A stretch of DNA of 64,000 nucleotides from Paramarasmius palmivorus (lineage: Eukaryota; Basidiomycota; Agaricomycetes; Agaricales; Marasmiaceae), in contig JAYKXP010000182.1 in NCBI GenBank assembly GCA_037176845.1, positions 20,850 to 84,849 on the forward strand, given 5' to 3'. Below are positions 12,934 through 25,000 of this stretch, piece by piece. A program made the translations under genes and the position numbers. Below the pieces are notes generated by a model, which worked only from the letters and a program-made list of their open reading frames with translations, had not been told where the DNA came from and ran no database searches. The stretch's first letter is position 1, and each line of letters begins with the position of its first letter.

Positions 12934-12945
12934 ACTTTGCAAAGT
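12934..12945. repeat. Third ACTTTGCAAAGT palindrome, next to the transposase stop
   Basis: A perfect copy of the TIR palindrome lies 11 bp past the transposase stop, followed by CCCCGGCAAGCC, which resembles the outer TIR sequence (GTCCCCCGCA). It may be a subterminal binding site or a remnant of another end. Confidence 0.6.
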
Positions 12946-12956
12946 CCCCGGCAAGC

Positions 12957-15900
12957 CTAGAAGCCCAAATCTGATGCGCTTTCATCCTCCAGGCCTTCCT
13001 CGTCTGCATCGCTACCCACTTCAGCCATAGCTTCCTTGAGAGACACCCTTTTGCGAGGTGGAGGATCAGGTTTGGCCCATAAACGCACAAACTTCACCAC
13101 AAGCTCTTGGCGAATTGCTGCTTGCCGCAATGCGTATGCAGACCGACCTTCGGCATCCACACTGCTCTCACATTCCTTTGCTCGCTCGCACCACAGCTGA
13201 CCCTCGTACCTCAAGCTCTCTAACGTTCGGCGCATCTCCTCCTCTATCAACTCGAGTTCTTCGTCCCAACGCCGTTTTCTAGCCCAGGTTTTACACCACT
13301 CAATCCTCACAGCATCCTGCATGGCATCCGAACCATCTCCCAAATCCACATCCTTCCAGATCCATGACGTGACTTTCCTACTCTCCCCAGGACGTATCAG
13401 CGGTGGTTGTTTGTCCTTTTCTGATCTCCTCTCATCACCCAAAACCTTCCGTCGATTCTTCAGGGCGTGTGTATCCGCTTCATCCAGACAACGAATATCC
13501 TCATCTCTGAGCTTTGGGTAGCCCACACACTCCGTTCCCACCAGGCTCTCCAATGCGACCCAAGCGGCTCGGAACTTTTCCTTGAAAGCACGGATCTTGT
13601 CGTCGTTCCGGCTCAGAGATTGGCGTGCACGAGTGGAGTCCTTTTGATACCGGACTTGTAGGGAACGCTCAACGTGTAGCCTTGCCCTGACGAATAAATG
13701 CATGCATATATAATGTAGCGATGCACGAAGCTGTGCGTGCCGGAAATCGATTTCCATCTCCACCCACTGCTTCATGCTGGGCTGCTTGCGAAGGGATTCC
13801 GGTAACAATGAGGGTAAGCCCACAAGCTTATTCTGGACCTCCTCTGAAGCAGCATTGCACTCTGCTGCGACACGGCTATCCAGGTACGAGAGAATGAGCG
13901 GGGTGTATGTTTGCTGAATGGTTCGCAACCGGGCCAAGGCACGGCTTAGCCGTGTACGACGATCGATCAAAGCGGTCTTCTGGTCTGGCGTGATAGCTTC
14001 TTTACTATCCAATTCAAAACGTAACTGGCGCCTTCACAGAAGTGAGCATTTCGTCATACAATGAGAAGAACATACACACTGTTGTTCCTCGATATCCAAG
14101 GCAAGAGTTATGAACGCACTCGGGCTAACTTCATGAAGTGCTGGTATGCCCAACTTCTCTTGTTCTTCCTCTTTCTCTGCCCACTTCAGACGGGTCTCCT
14201 GCTCAGCTGTACCATTATCTAAATGCACTAGTCAGAATTATGACTCATTACACAGGTCTGGAACGCTTACTCGATCTTGGCAAAGAATATGGGTTTTCAT
14301 CACTTTCCCCAGACTCCCATTTTTGAACACACTCCATCCATTTCGAAAGCGAATCGGCGACACCACATGAAAAATCTAACAATTCAGCATTATGGATGTC
14401 TCGCTGCAGCCTAGCATCACGCCGGCGCTTGAATAGCAGCTCGCCTGTCATATCAATCAGCTATTGGACTACGACCTGAAAGAATCGTCTTACCTAGACG
14501 AGTTATCTTCAACCAATTCCACCATCCCAAGTGATCGTCAATTGTGTCTCTTCGATGCCCCGGACCCATCTCCTTGGTGCTAGTAGCAATAGGGCCTAAG
14601 TTTGCCCAATGTCTTTCAACTCCCTCTCCGTCTGTCTGTCCAGCGCCCAAGATGAAGTTGAGGGCGAAGTTCTCCTGACAACTCCTTTCGTGCGACTGGA
14701 TATGGAGCTTGGGAACGGCAAACTTCCAACGATCCGTGTGAAGTCCCATCCTAGCTGCCAAAGGAAGTCTTTCCATTCGCAGAAAGAACTTCTTGTAATA
14801 TTGGCATGCTATGTCATAGCACAAAATCCGGAAAAGTCGAACGTGTCCGCGTCGTTGCGAACATCCAATGGCATAGTCAGAATACATGAATCTAGAATCA
14901 ATGTTAGCTCACGTCGAAAGGAGGCAACGCTACACTCACTTTTCGCCCTTTGGTGTATCCACAGTACCGTTTGGTTCCACGATTTCGTGGCGAGCACAAA
15001 GGCAAAGGATAGCGCCGGTAGTAGCATACCCTTTGCTGTATTTGGTGTTCGCTTGCTCCATAGCGGCCAGTGAACTGCAAGTATTTGTCTAATGGCAACA
15101 TTAGCAGGATTCTACGTGACAATAATGGTTAATTTACCTCCTTTTGTTCCGGAACCTCCTTCATCCAGCTCTGATACTCGATTTGAGGCACAAAGTATGC
15201 CAAACCACTGTACAGCCCCGGATCCTTCTTCTCGCTAGAAATTGCCCTACGTTTGAGGCGAAAACAAGCATCGATACTAATGAACTTATGATATAGGAAC
15301 CTATTCCCAATCAGTAAGATGCCATCTCACGTCCATCAATAAAAAAAAACGTACTGCTTAGACAAAGGTGTTGAACTCTCCCAGTCGTCGGGCATGTTAA
15401 TGCCAGGTCTTGGGCAGGCAGGGCACGCCACCGCAAGCCCACCAGGTGCGATGTCGTCCAGAGGAACCTCGGGAGTATTTCCCATGCCACCACGCTTCAG
15501 TAACTTCAAGTAACGCCACTGTCGCATTACTCGAATGAAACACTCGTATCGATCCTAAATATCATTCATCAGTTCCTCTCACATACCGAGAACAGTCTCA
15601 AGACCCGTACCTTTACTTCCACGACGCCGGTACCATCAGTCACCGTCTCCAGGGCATGGTAAAAGTCGTATAATGATACCTTTCCCTGTAGCGTCAAGGT
15701 ATGGAACAGCGACAAGGTTCGAAAGGTGAAAGCGGTGCGGGGATCTTCGGTTGTTGCTGGATACAGCCCAAAGCGCATCAGCTGCTGCCAAAGATCCCCT
15801 ATTACTCCCACACTTCGACACTGGCACTCGTTTATGCGCACATCCAGCACACCATTCAAATCGACCACCACAAAACCTGTCCGAACTCGTTTGGGGTTAT

Positions 15901-16658
15901 CGCACTGTTGGCCGACCGCATGCCCAAGCTGAATGACATGGCCCAATTTTGCTAGAGACCAGCGTTCGAAAAAAGATCCGTTCCATTTCTGCAAGCGACA
16001 TCAATGGTTAGACATTGGTATCATACAAAGGGTAATACTCACCTCGATGACATCGAACGGTCGTCGTACATGATCCTCTGTAATGCATAAAGAACACCAC
16101 AAATCACCCCCGCAACAGCTACGGCAGCGGTAAAGTTCCTCCGTCTCTGTCGAACACTTGCAACAACTACCTCTCTTGCAATCTCCTCGCCCTTCCCGGT
16201 GCATGAACTCTGCCAGGAATTTCGGGGCCAGAGACAGCCAGGCGGTCATAAGTTTGCTCTGTTCATAATACAGCCCCGTTCAGCGATCATATATTTGGCA
16301 GTAAATCATCACTTACCGCACAGGCACTAGAACGTGTCGCTTTCTTTGCTCTCTCTTCCCTCGTGCTAAAATCAACCGACCCCACTCCATCCCCCCCTTC
16401 TGAATCCCAGTTTGGAATGCATGAGTCATTGGACCAGTCGAAGTCCGAATGGTCGTGCATAGAAAGGACCTCGCTCAGTACGCTACCCTTGGCGTTCTTC
16501 TCTGGCGAAGGCGGTACAATGGGAATCCTCTTCTGCCGGATCCTTCGGTGGTCATTGGTCAAGGCTTGTTGAACGATAGTGGAGCTTGGATCATCGAGAT
16601 GGAAGAAAGTTGTTTGAAGGTCACTGCCAGGCAGGGTGGAGGCTTTCCTTTTGGGCAT
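12957..16658 (-). CDS. KDZ-family transposase with CxC2 Cys-rich region
   Basis: A gene of about a dozen exons, read leftward from ATG at 16658-16656 (MPKRKASTLPG) to the stop at 12957. The N-terminal exon is Ser-rich and basic. The next exons (16249-15570) hold a Cys cluster (CKRGSCCKCS, RCRSCCGGDLWCSLC) followed by WNGSFFERWSLAKLG and LQLGHA-like segments typical of the CxC2 module that precedes KDZ transposases. The core follows with ISIDACFRLKRR (first catalytic Asp, about 15260), GEKFMYSDYA, CYDIACQYYKKFF (second Asp, about 14800) and DGEGVERHWANLGPIA (Glu, about 14640), then KEMGPGHRRDTIDDHLGWWNW. The C-terminal exon (14033-12957) is a helical, Glu/Lys/Arg-rich tail. All exons join with standard splice sites and I find no internal stop, so it looks intact. 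It should catalyse DDE-type cut-and-paste of the surrounding element. Individual exon borders are eye-placed. Confidence 0.85.
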
Positions 16659-16867
16659 TCACGCGACGCGCAGGTGGTGATCAACAAACAGAAAAGGTGT
16701 CACGTCAGTCACAGCGCGTTTGTCACTACATCGATCACATTGTTCATCAAAGTTCATTAAGCGCCGTTCTGCCACCTGCTTCGTACCACCATGTTAAACA
16801 TCCCCGGTAAGCTCTAAGCTCCCCTCGTTCCCCTTCTTTCTCTCCAGAGGTTGAATGTTTCTCTTTC

Positions 16868-16979
16868 GTGGGTACCCTCGCAAGGGAACCCTGTGAAAGA
16901 TAATTCTTCCGAGGTTGTTGTTTATTCAATCTTCGTCGCAGAGTCTCTTGTGGGTACCCTTGCAAGGGAACCCTGTGAA
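16868..16979. promoter_or_regulatory. Pair of 30-bp direct repeats in the divergent promoter
   Basis: GTGGGTACCCTYGCAAGG followed by GAACCCTGTGAA occurs at 16868-16897 and 16950-16979, 82 bp apart and on the same strand. Each unit holds two palindromes (GGGTACCC and CCTTGCAAGG), the second close in form to the TIR motif CTTTGCAAAG. They lie between the transposase start (16658, leftward) and the dioxygenase gene (rightward). A role as autoregulatory or transposase sites is inference. Confidence 0.6.
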
Positions 16980-17069
16980 GGAATTTGCACATACCTTTTC
17001 GTCCAAATTCTGTCTACCGCACTTTTATCCCCTCTCTACGCGACTCGATTCGTAAATTTACTAACACAC

Positions 17070-18777
17070 ATGTCTCACCAGATGCTCTCAAGCATCTGTT
17101 TGATGGGCGACAGGTAACTCGTCTTCTATTCATGTCTATCATTATTCACAAATAATGCCTTCAACAGACTAGACAGAGTATTTTTTTCTCTCCTTTCCTG
17201 ACCGGCACCGACGACCACATTGATGCGCTCCTTCACCGAGCCCTTTCGATTGCAGAGCATCCTTCTATCGAGACCGACTCCCCGCTCACAACACCTCCAT
17301 CGACACCACCTTCTTCTCCCCCTGCCTCTCCTCACCTCGACCCAACCCCTACCAGCATCTCGACTCCACCATCATCCAGGGGCCCAATTACTTCATCAGC
17401 AGCTAAACGAACGACCCGTACTCGGCGGGTGAACGTCGAACGGGACAAGCTCAAGAGCAAGAAGAATAAGCATCGTCAACGCCGAGCCAAACAGATTGCA
17501 ATTTGTGTCAATGTCAGTGCGGCTCAGGCGCATCGACCATCGACATCTCTGTTTTCCTCTGCCGTCATCCTCCCAGAAGAACTCGGCCATGAAAGTATAA
17601 CCCCCAGCTCCACTGGGTACATTGGAGTCGAAAAAGATCTACCCGAGAGACGAGAGTACTCCCGCGAAGAATTACTGGCACTTGGGTTTCGCCTTCATGC
17701 ACACAACCCGAAGTAAGTCTCACTTTCGGTATCTATTTCAGAATTTTGACAACCCATCAGTGCTCCCTGCCCCATTCTGCATTCGCAAACCAATTCCGTT
17801 ATGTGCCTTGTCCAGCCGGCTCCTCCATCCGACTCCACCTGGCCGCTTCTAGTCCGACATCTCAACCAGACAATTGAAAGGCTGCGGAGTCAATGCACGT
17901 TCAAGCCAAACCGTTTGACGGTGAAACAGCGTCGGCTTGCCCAAATGGGTCTCGGAGGTCCGTTCGCTCTAGCGGAGCGTCGCGGACGTTTTAATCATTT
18001 GACTTATGGCATTTCTTTTGGCAACGGGCAGAAGGTCAAGGCACATCAATACTTGATAGATGGACTGAATTCTGATTAGCGTTACAGTTTCCACAGCTTC
18101 TGCGACATACGGCAAGAAACAAAGGTGTCGTTGAACAAATTCGGAACGATCCAATGTTTCAACGTCTCACGGGTTGGCTATCAGGTGCGTCTGGTTTGTT
18201 ATTTGGTGTATATCTCATCTGACTGGACTTTCAAACAGTTGGCATGTTGACTTGGGCACCCAAATTGTTCTTATACTATGTGCAAGTCATGGCGTCACTC
18301 CTCACTCGATATCCTCGGCTCCACCTCCCTTTCCAAAATTCTATATTCGCGGCTTTCACAGTCAACTTCGGTCCGGCTACTGTCTGCTTTCCCCATCGCG
18401 ATATCAAAAACTTGGCGTTCGGTTGGTGTGCTATTACAGCCCTTGGAGATTATGATTGGACACTTGGCGGTCATCTGGTCTTGTGGGATCTGAAGCTCAT
18501 GATTGAGTTTCCGCCTGGGACCACAATCTACTTGCCTTCCGCCACTCTTTGTCACCTCAACACAACCATTCGGCCGCATGAGAAGCGCTACTCGTTTACT
18601 ATGTTCTCCGCGGGTGGGCTCTTTCGATGGGTCGAGCATGGTTTTCAGACCGAAAAGGTATATTCGGCCACTGTGGCTGCGGCTCAGCTCGCAGCCGACA
18701 ATCGGAAACGATGGGACAACGGGTTAGCCTTGTTTTCGACGCTTGCTGAACTTCGTGGAGGTACCCATCATACGTAA
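17070..18777 (+). CDS. TET/JBP-like 2-oxoglutarate/Fe(II) dioxygenase
   Basis: The first confident exon (about 17195-17713) has a Pro/Ser/Thr stretch and a basic region (RDKLKSKKNKHRQRRAKQ) that looks like a nuclear or DNA-contact segment. Middle exons give TVKQRRLAQMG and GLGGPFALAERRGRFNHLTYG. The last exon (about 18239-18777) holds the catalytic double-stranded beta-helix: NFGPATVCFPHRDIKNLAFG with the HxD metal pair at 18394-18402, GGHLVLWDLKL, then PPGTTIYLPSATLCHLN with the distal His and RYSFTMFSAGGLFRW with the 2OG-binding Arg. All ligands are present. Family members oxidise 5-methylcytosine or thymine in DNA; which base is used here cannot be told. It is divergent from the KDZ transposase across the repeat pair at 16868-16979. 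The 5' end is uncertain: the ATG at 17070 is one candidate, and a CTAAC branch point with CACCAG acceptor just after it suggests an upstream exon. Confidence 0.8.
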
Positions 18778-18995
18778 ATGTCTTTGTATTTTCGGACTCG
18801 AGTACTTAATATATCAGCGAACTTGAAATATCTAAACTGTGGCATCAGAAGAAAAATCACTGATAGACATGTGATAGACTTTATTACAGTAGCGCCACTT
18901 TCCCACATGGCCAAGTTCAGCCACCCTGTTTTTTTTTCCCCGAGAGATAATGAATTGGGACTAATTATCTATGGTAACAAAGGTGTACAGCTACT

Positions 18996-19564
18996 CTAGA
19001 CCCGATCTTCGCCTTCCGTGTCGTCAGACTGAGTGCGGATGTTATGCTTGCGCGCAAGTTCACGTTCGCGAAGTAACAGTTGACTAGCTCCCCCCGCCGC
19101 CGAGAAAGGCCCGTATAAAGCATCGATAAAGTTGTTTCTGAGAGCCCCCTGAACCATATCGAGACTGCTGTCGAGCGGGATGGCGACAGGAGCAGTGTAC
19201 GGGCGACCGCGACTGAGAGACTGATCAGTGGAAACGAAATCGGAAATATTACGGAAACTCACCTGGAAGGATTCCTTGAAGGAGACGGTACCGTCGTAAC
19301 GTCGTAGGAAGCAATGTCCGACTCAGAGTCTGTCCCAGAGTTAGATTCCGAAGCATGAGGCTGGCTGCCAGGTTTCTCGGCTTTTTTGGTTGAGGTACTC
19401 TCGCCATTGTTAGGCTTGTCCTCTGTGCTATTTGATTCTAGATTAGGTTATAATAGTGATAGATAAATCTGGGTCACTCACTTCTGTGCACTTGAGACCG
19501 GGGACTGAGTTGTGCCAGACGTCTGAGCTTGCGTCTGAGAGGTGTTCGACGAGGGCGAGGGCAT
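18996..19564 (-). CDS. Small Ser/Thr-rich protein of unknown function
   Basis: Three exons can be joined in frame into about 154 residues, from ATG at 19564 to the stop at 18996. The N-terminal half is low complexity (MPSPSSNTSQTQAQ; ESTSTKKAEKPGSQ; SESNSGTDSESD). The C-terminal half is better ordered: RGRPYTAPVAIPLDSSLD, LRNNFIDALYGPF and a basic stretch near LLLRERELARKHNI. The splice acceptors that keep the frame open are ATCAAATAG and CAGTCTCTCAG. The gene is convergent with the dioxygenase, 220 bp away. I recognise no domain. Confidence 0.55.
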
Positions 19565-19569
19565 GATGG

Positions 19570-20040
19570 CGGTAAGGAACAAAGAAAAATAACAATCAAA
19601 TCTGGTCCAGACATACCTATGTGTGGGGTAATTGACAGGATGTTGATTTCTGCCCGGCAGAAAATCAGGACGACTGAAGTAGGTTATTCTCTTTTTTGGC
19701 TCTGTTAAGAGACGGGAAGGAACTCTGTGAGCTCGGAAGAGAAGTGGAACGGGCTCTAGAATATCTGGCTCTCACTTTGTTCACTCAGAATTTAATGTGG
19801 CCGGAGGAAACAATATGTACGAAGCAAACAAGGTGTGCGAACAGTCAATGGACTAAAGACTGCACAGAGACAAAGGTGATCCATACTTTCGTCAATCAGT
19901 ATCTGTTCCACATATAATATTCTGGGCTATGGGACTCATATTATTCATTAATTGCTGATCTTCAAATCACACCAAAGATAGAACCCAGAAAACGCTATAT
20001 TCGATCGTTGTACAATAGGACTACTATAATAAGGCAAATA
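19570..20040. other. No recognised feature
   Basis: The gap between the small Ser-rich gene and the viroplasmin-like gene. A 73-codon plus-strand frame at 19696-19917 shows no motif and no splice context. Confidence 0.4.
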
Positions 20041-20058
20041 AACTACGAGACCATAGCT

Positions 20059-20843
20059 TCACTGATCAGCAGGCAGAAGGGATACTCGACCGGTTGAGAG
20101 CGCAAGCCTCCAGAGCTCTTCAGCCTTGTCCTTGGACCCCAATCGCTCAACTCGTACCAAGGAATGTTGTCCTGCTGCTCGCTTCGCATCCGCCCTAAAT
20201 ACGTACCTCTGAGCTTGCTACAAAGTAAGGAAATGAAATCACTCACTCATTATCATAGACACCAGGTGCTGCGCCCTTGACGACGACCCACCAAAATCGT
20301 CGCATCTTCCTCGCTGACTCTGCGACCTGTTCCTGCTTAATGTGACTTGAACCGCCGACGAGAAGGTCGCCGTATCCTCGGATTTCCTGTTGCTTCGGTT
20401 GTGAATGCTTGAAAGAACTTGCTGACTTCTCACAGCCTGTGGGACCTTTTGGAGGATCCCCCACAATGGCTTTCTCGTTCGCCTCCTGCCATGCCTGTTT
20501 CGCTGACTCCACAGTAGGAAATCCACGAAAATTTTGGTTGCGAAATCCAGAAACGGAATGGTTACAAGACTCCCTGCAGATCTCAAAGTCAGCGACAGCG
20601 AGTGGAAATTCAAATAGAAACTCACCAGGTATAGTGCACTCCTTTGACACGACCGTTAAATACCACGTAGGCGACACTTCCGCTATTAGTCTTAGTGGGC
20701 GAGAGACCAGCACCCCTGATATGATTGTGTGACGCTCGCACAAAAGGATCTTCCTCGCCCTCAATAACCTCTGGAGATTCGGAACGCGTGGATAACTGTG
20801 AAAATCGATGAAAGACTTCTTCGTCCGAGTCGAAATCTGACAT
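20059..20843 (-). CDS. Protein with two viroplasmin / RNase H1 N-terminal-like modules
   Basis: Start MSDFDSDEEVFHRFSQLS at 20843; an acidic Ser-rich leader comes first. Module 1 reads VAYVVFNGRVKGVHYTW, then across an intron ESCNHSVSGFRNQNFRGF and SAKQAWQEA, which fits the Cauli_VI / RNase H1 hybrid-binding fold (YVVxxGRxxGVYxxW, C..V.GF....F+.F.+...A...). A linker with PKQQEIRGYGDLLVGG follows. Module 2 starts FWWVVVKGAAPGVYDN and, with a small exon of 11 bp and acceptor GCGAGCAG, continues in frame to SKDKAEELWRLALSTGRV and stop TGA at 20061-20059. This fold binds RNA-DNA hybrids or double-stranded RNA in known members. It is divergent from the small basic gene at 21191. The second module is short and its exon structure is my reconstruction. 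Confidence 0.65.
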
Positions 20844-21190
20844 ATCTGGCTTCTGAGATTAGTGAGCTATCAATTAATGTGAGTGGGGGGGATGCTGACC
20901 GTTCACCGTGTTTACAGGGGAAGGAATGGGTCTTGGGGAAGGAACAATAATGGGCGTTTGTGTGAGCGTCGGCAACAAATCATTGAATGATTGAGTGATT
21001 GGCCTGTGAAATGATTGCCCGTTTGATCCACCAGTGTGACACTAGTGTGACATCTGTAGTTTTGATTTCTCGGACCATCGTCGGGACCTTTATGTACGTC
21101 CTCTAAGTCTTATCAGGCTGGTATGTTTGATTCTATTGCTATTTTATTGCCTAGAATGCCTGAGCTCACACTTACCACAAGATACACCAA

Positions 21191-21732
21191 TGACTCGCTC
21201 CGACCCAGAAAATATAGCGCGCCTTCGAGTACAAGGTAACCTCCATATTACCGGGGAAGAGGAACAGGCCTGGATGCGGCAAAAATGGCCCCATCTTTCT
21301 GAGGAACACTTTCATGATATGACGATATCACGTCAACAGCGCCGTAGGGAGCTTAACAAGAGAGAGAGAGAGCATGCACGTTACCTTAGGTGCGTATCAA
21401 GTTCTTCGAAGTCCGAGCCGTTGCTGAGCCATATACTAATGTACGTCGTATAAGCAGGAATAGAGACCAAAGGAAGGCGGCCGCAGCATTAAGGATCCAA
21501 AGGTACATCATAACAATGTCGTGTTGCCATACCAAATATCTGAAACGGGCGCCGCAGGAAAATGGAGGCTTTCAAAGATGATGTAGACGCGCTGGAGAAA
21601 TTCAAGGAGGCACATCGTAATGCCCAAGGTCGGTATCATCAACGTAACAAGGAGCAAATCAACGCCAAGGCTCGGATCCGACGTTCTGAGGCCATGAAGA
21701 AGGCTAGGTATGCCCCCGTATCAATGGATTAA
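21191..21732 (+). CDS. Small basic, coiled-coil protein of unknown function
   Basis: Exon 1 starts MTRSDPENIARLRVQGNLH and is Arg/Glu-rich toward its end (QQRRRELNKREREHARYLR). Two introns (donors GTGCGTATC near 21391 and GTACATCAT near 21502) join it to NRDQRKAAAALRIQR and then KMEAFKDDVDALEKFKEAH, RYHQRNKEQINAKARIRRSEAMKKAR. The pattern is a long basic helix with RNxEQINxKAR, seen in many mushroom proteins near transposons, and suggests nucleic-acid binding. The end is uncertain: either a stop at 21730 or a further intron starting GTATGCC at 21708 that leads to a stop near 21800. Confidence 0.5.
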
Positions 21733-21809
21733 CTTCTTATTCGCTCATGATTGGAACGGTGACATTCATAGGTGAATTCGATAGAAACCAATCTTCTGTA
21801 GGCCTAGTC

Positions 21810-22071
21810 AATGTATACAACGATGCAACTGAGCCCAACCTCCACTACTATTAATGCCGAAATCCGTAAAAGCCATATCCGAATAAATCACGTTCACTCG
21901 TTTACAGTGACCCTTTCGCCGGTTCCGAAAAATGGGTGTACGAAAGGATTTCACTTGCTTGATTGTTGGCTGGAGGTTCGGCTGGGTAATATCATTCAGG
22001 CGGTGGCTGAGATCTCTGCAAATTGCAGGGATAATATAGCTCAGAATATTCCTGCCTGCAATCCACCAACC
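21810..22071. other. Intergenic region or 5' part of the next gene
   Basis: A plus-strand frame at 21811-22191 (MYTTMQLSPTSTT) overlaps the start of the next gene. I could not decide whether it is a 5' exon, because no clear domain or splice evidence supports it. Confidence 0.3.
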
Positions 22072-25000
22072 ATGCCTCTGGAAGACTCAGGACGGTCTAG
22101 CGTTGATGACGGTTTATCGACTGGTGAGCGTTTTTTCTGGACGGTGTGGCCTGTGGATACTGACCATGTGATGGGCGTCTCTGACAGGTGAAACAAACAG
22201 TCCCTCAAGCAAGATACGTGAAGAAATACCCCATGAATCGTTGTAGACACCAGAAGGTACGTCAAACTTGGTATCTCGTGTATAATTCTGATTAATTTTT
22301 TCTATAGAACCTAATGAAACGGACGACGCGTCGCGGTCATCAAACCTCGATATCCCGGGAGAAGGGCTCAAAAAGGCAGTAGGAGTACATCTGGGTAAGT
22401 ATGTGTTTATCTCGAGTCATAACTACACTGACGTTCAAGCTATAGACGGTGGAGACGCATCTGGTGGAGCGGACCCTATGGCTTCGAGCTCGACCAACAA
22501 TGCCGACACTGGCGCGTGGCAAGCACCCAGCCGTCCTTCGACAGGTCCAAACTCGAACGCAGACCCTACTCCGACCTCCGTGACATCCTCGAATCAGGAG
22601 ACCGCGAACCGACGGGGGAACCCAGGAAACTTTACTGGGGAACAGCTACAGTTCTTGCTCGACGCGTTTGCCGAGTACGACAAGTTACCCCGGCGAAGCA
22701 AGGAGAGTGGGGATTGGATGAGGGAGTTTATTCCAAAGTTCATTGCAAGATTCCCTTTGGACAAGTATCCTCCACCATCAATTAAACAGATGTCACCACT
22801 CGAGGATGTCGACGTCAGTAAATTGAGCGCTAAAAAGCTGAAGGCTTATAAAAAACGGGTGGCCGCGCGCGAGGCCAACGAACGCCCGGAAGAAAGGCTC
22901 GCTACAGTAAGTTATTGTCGTGATATGCCCAGTGTGCTGCTGATATAGTGCTTTTGCAAGGCGATTCGGCGGTGGTTCTATTGGAAAGGAGGCGACATGA
23001 GGAAGAAGGACGATGAGTCAGTTGAGAAGTTCTTGAAGAGCATGAAGAAGGAAGCCAAAGCCCCTCGTCGACAGCAGAAGCAGAACTATCTCACCTCGAG
23101 TGAAGGATTCAGGAAGGCAGTCGAGGAGAAGTCGAATGAGACAGGACGTCTGGATCGACTCCCAAGTCGTCATAAAGCAGCAAATCAACTGTGGGGGGAG
23201 CTTGACGAGGACCAACAACAGGTGATTCTGGATGATATCGAGGCAAAATATTCGGAAGCCTTGTCTGAGTGGAAGAAGAAAAAGGAAGGGGGTGTTGAGG
23301 AAGGGGCTCGTGACTCGATGTAAGGTTTACGTGCTGCTTTTGAAGATCTTCGTTGACGAGTTGGTCTCTAGAACTCGTCGCAGCGTTGGAAGAATAGTAC
23401 AGCCGTTCATCGATGTCTTGCACCGGCGTACAGGCCTCTCGTGCGTGGTTTTTGTGGGTGAGGATGTAGATGGTCAGGGTAAATTCGACTCTGCGATGTA
23501 AGTGTTCAGCGTTTCTGTTTGGTTTGGATTGAGGCTCAAACGTGAAAACAGTATGAGTGCTTCCCCACCAGGCACTCCGAAAATAACACAGTTCAACGTC
23601 GATAAATTCAATCCGTTTATCGAATTCTTCTACCGCTGGCTCCGAACGATCCGACAACACGGGGAAGAAGCGGGCAACTCACCAGCGCCTGAAGATTCAG
23701 CAACTTCAATGACATCTTCGCAGGGCAGTGGCACCTCGGCCTCTGCCTCGGTTTCAGCACAAGGCAGACCGGACTTGGATGCAAACACTCAAGGGTCCAT
23801 CCCTATCTCTGGTATCAGCAAGAAACGCAGAAACAGGCGGAAGAAACGCGTGGGAGACGAGGAAGAGACGACGAGTAGCGATTCGGGTATGGGGAGTGGA
23901 GTTGGAGGCGACGATGACGCTTTTGGTGAGCAGGAAAGCGACTATGAGGAGGAATCTGAGGAGGAGGAGCCGAATGTTCCACAATTCAAGCCAGCACCGG
24001 GACCGTACGAAGCTCGTCGCGAGGAAAACATCAAAGCCAACCGCGAGCTTTTGACAAAGCTCAGGTTGGACAAGAGTATATTTGCCTCAACGAAGCCACC
24101 GAAGAGACCCAGTTCGTCCAAGGGTAAAGAATCAGGTCAAGATTCAGTTGAACCTAAAAGACGTTCCTCGCGGCTGAAGGCTAGTGCACTGGTGCGTTTA
24201 CTTCTATTGTTGTATGCTCTGATGCTTTACTGATATCCTTTCCATTAGGTCACTGGTGAGAGGAGTGCCCAAGATTGTCAAGATCCTGCAAATCTGAGAG
24301 CAGATCAACCTGAGGTCAGTTGGCTTAATTTGATTGGTCTGTATCAAGCTAATAGAGTTACATTAAAAGATCGATGTTGTCAACTTTCCCGTGGAGGATA
24401 CTTACGACAAGTTGGTGACCGAATGCAATCGGTTCAAGGACGACCAAGAAAGTGTCGATGTCATGCAGCTGTGCGACTTAGTGATGGCAACAACGACCGA
24501 AGGCTCAGAGGCTCGAAATACGTGGATTGCCTATGTGTCTGCGTTATCCCAGGCTTGGTTGGATAAGAAGGAGAATCCATTACAGGATATAGCATGGCCA
24601 TCAGTACGTTGTTTGTTTGGGGATTTATGGTTGACATATGTAACTAAACGGTTGTCTTATAGCTTCCCGACCGGAATATCGAAACCGGTTGCAAAACACA
24701 AGACCGTCACGAGGTAAGCTCTTTGATGAAGCAGGTAATGATTGATATTGACCGAACGTTTGAATAGCCATCACCGGATGACAATGTGGAGGAAAGAGAT
24801 CATCTGGCAGTCCGAATCGGCGATCCTATACCAGCGGATGACGAAAGGGGTGGTAACGGTGATGAAGTGAGTTGTGTTATATCATGATAATGGTCAGACT
24901 GATAAGATGAGGCAGGACGTGCAGCTTAGGGAAGAGTCGAATGACCAGCCTCGTCTGGATGGCATCAACGGTCCAGAACAAGGTCTTCAGATGGCGGGGA

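Noticed and set aside
18295..18639. Minus-strand 114-codon frame
   Set aside because: It lies entirely within the catalytic exon of the TET/JBP-like gene on the other strand and is a shadow.
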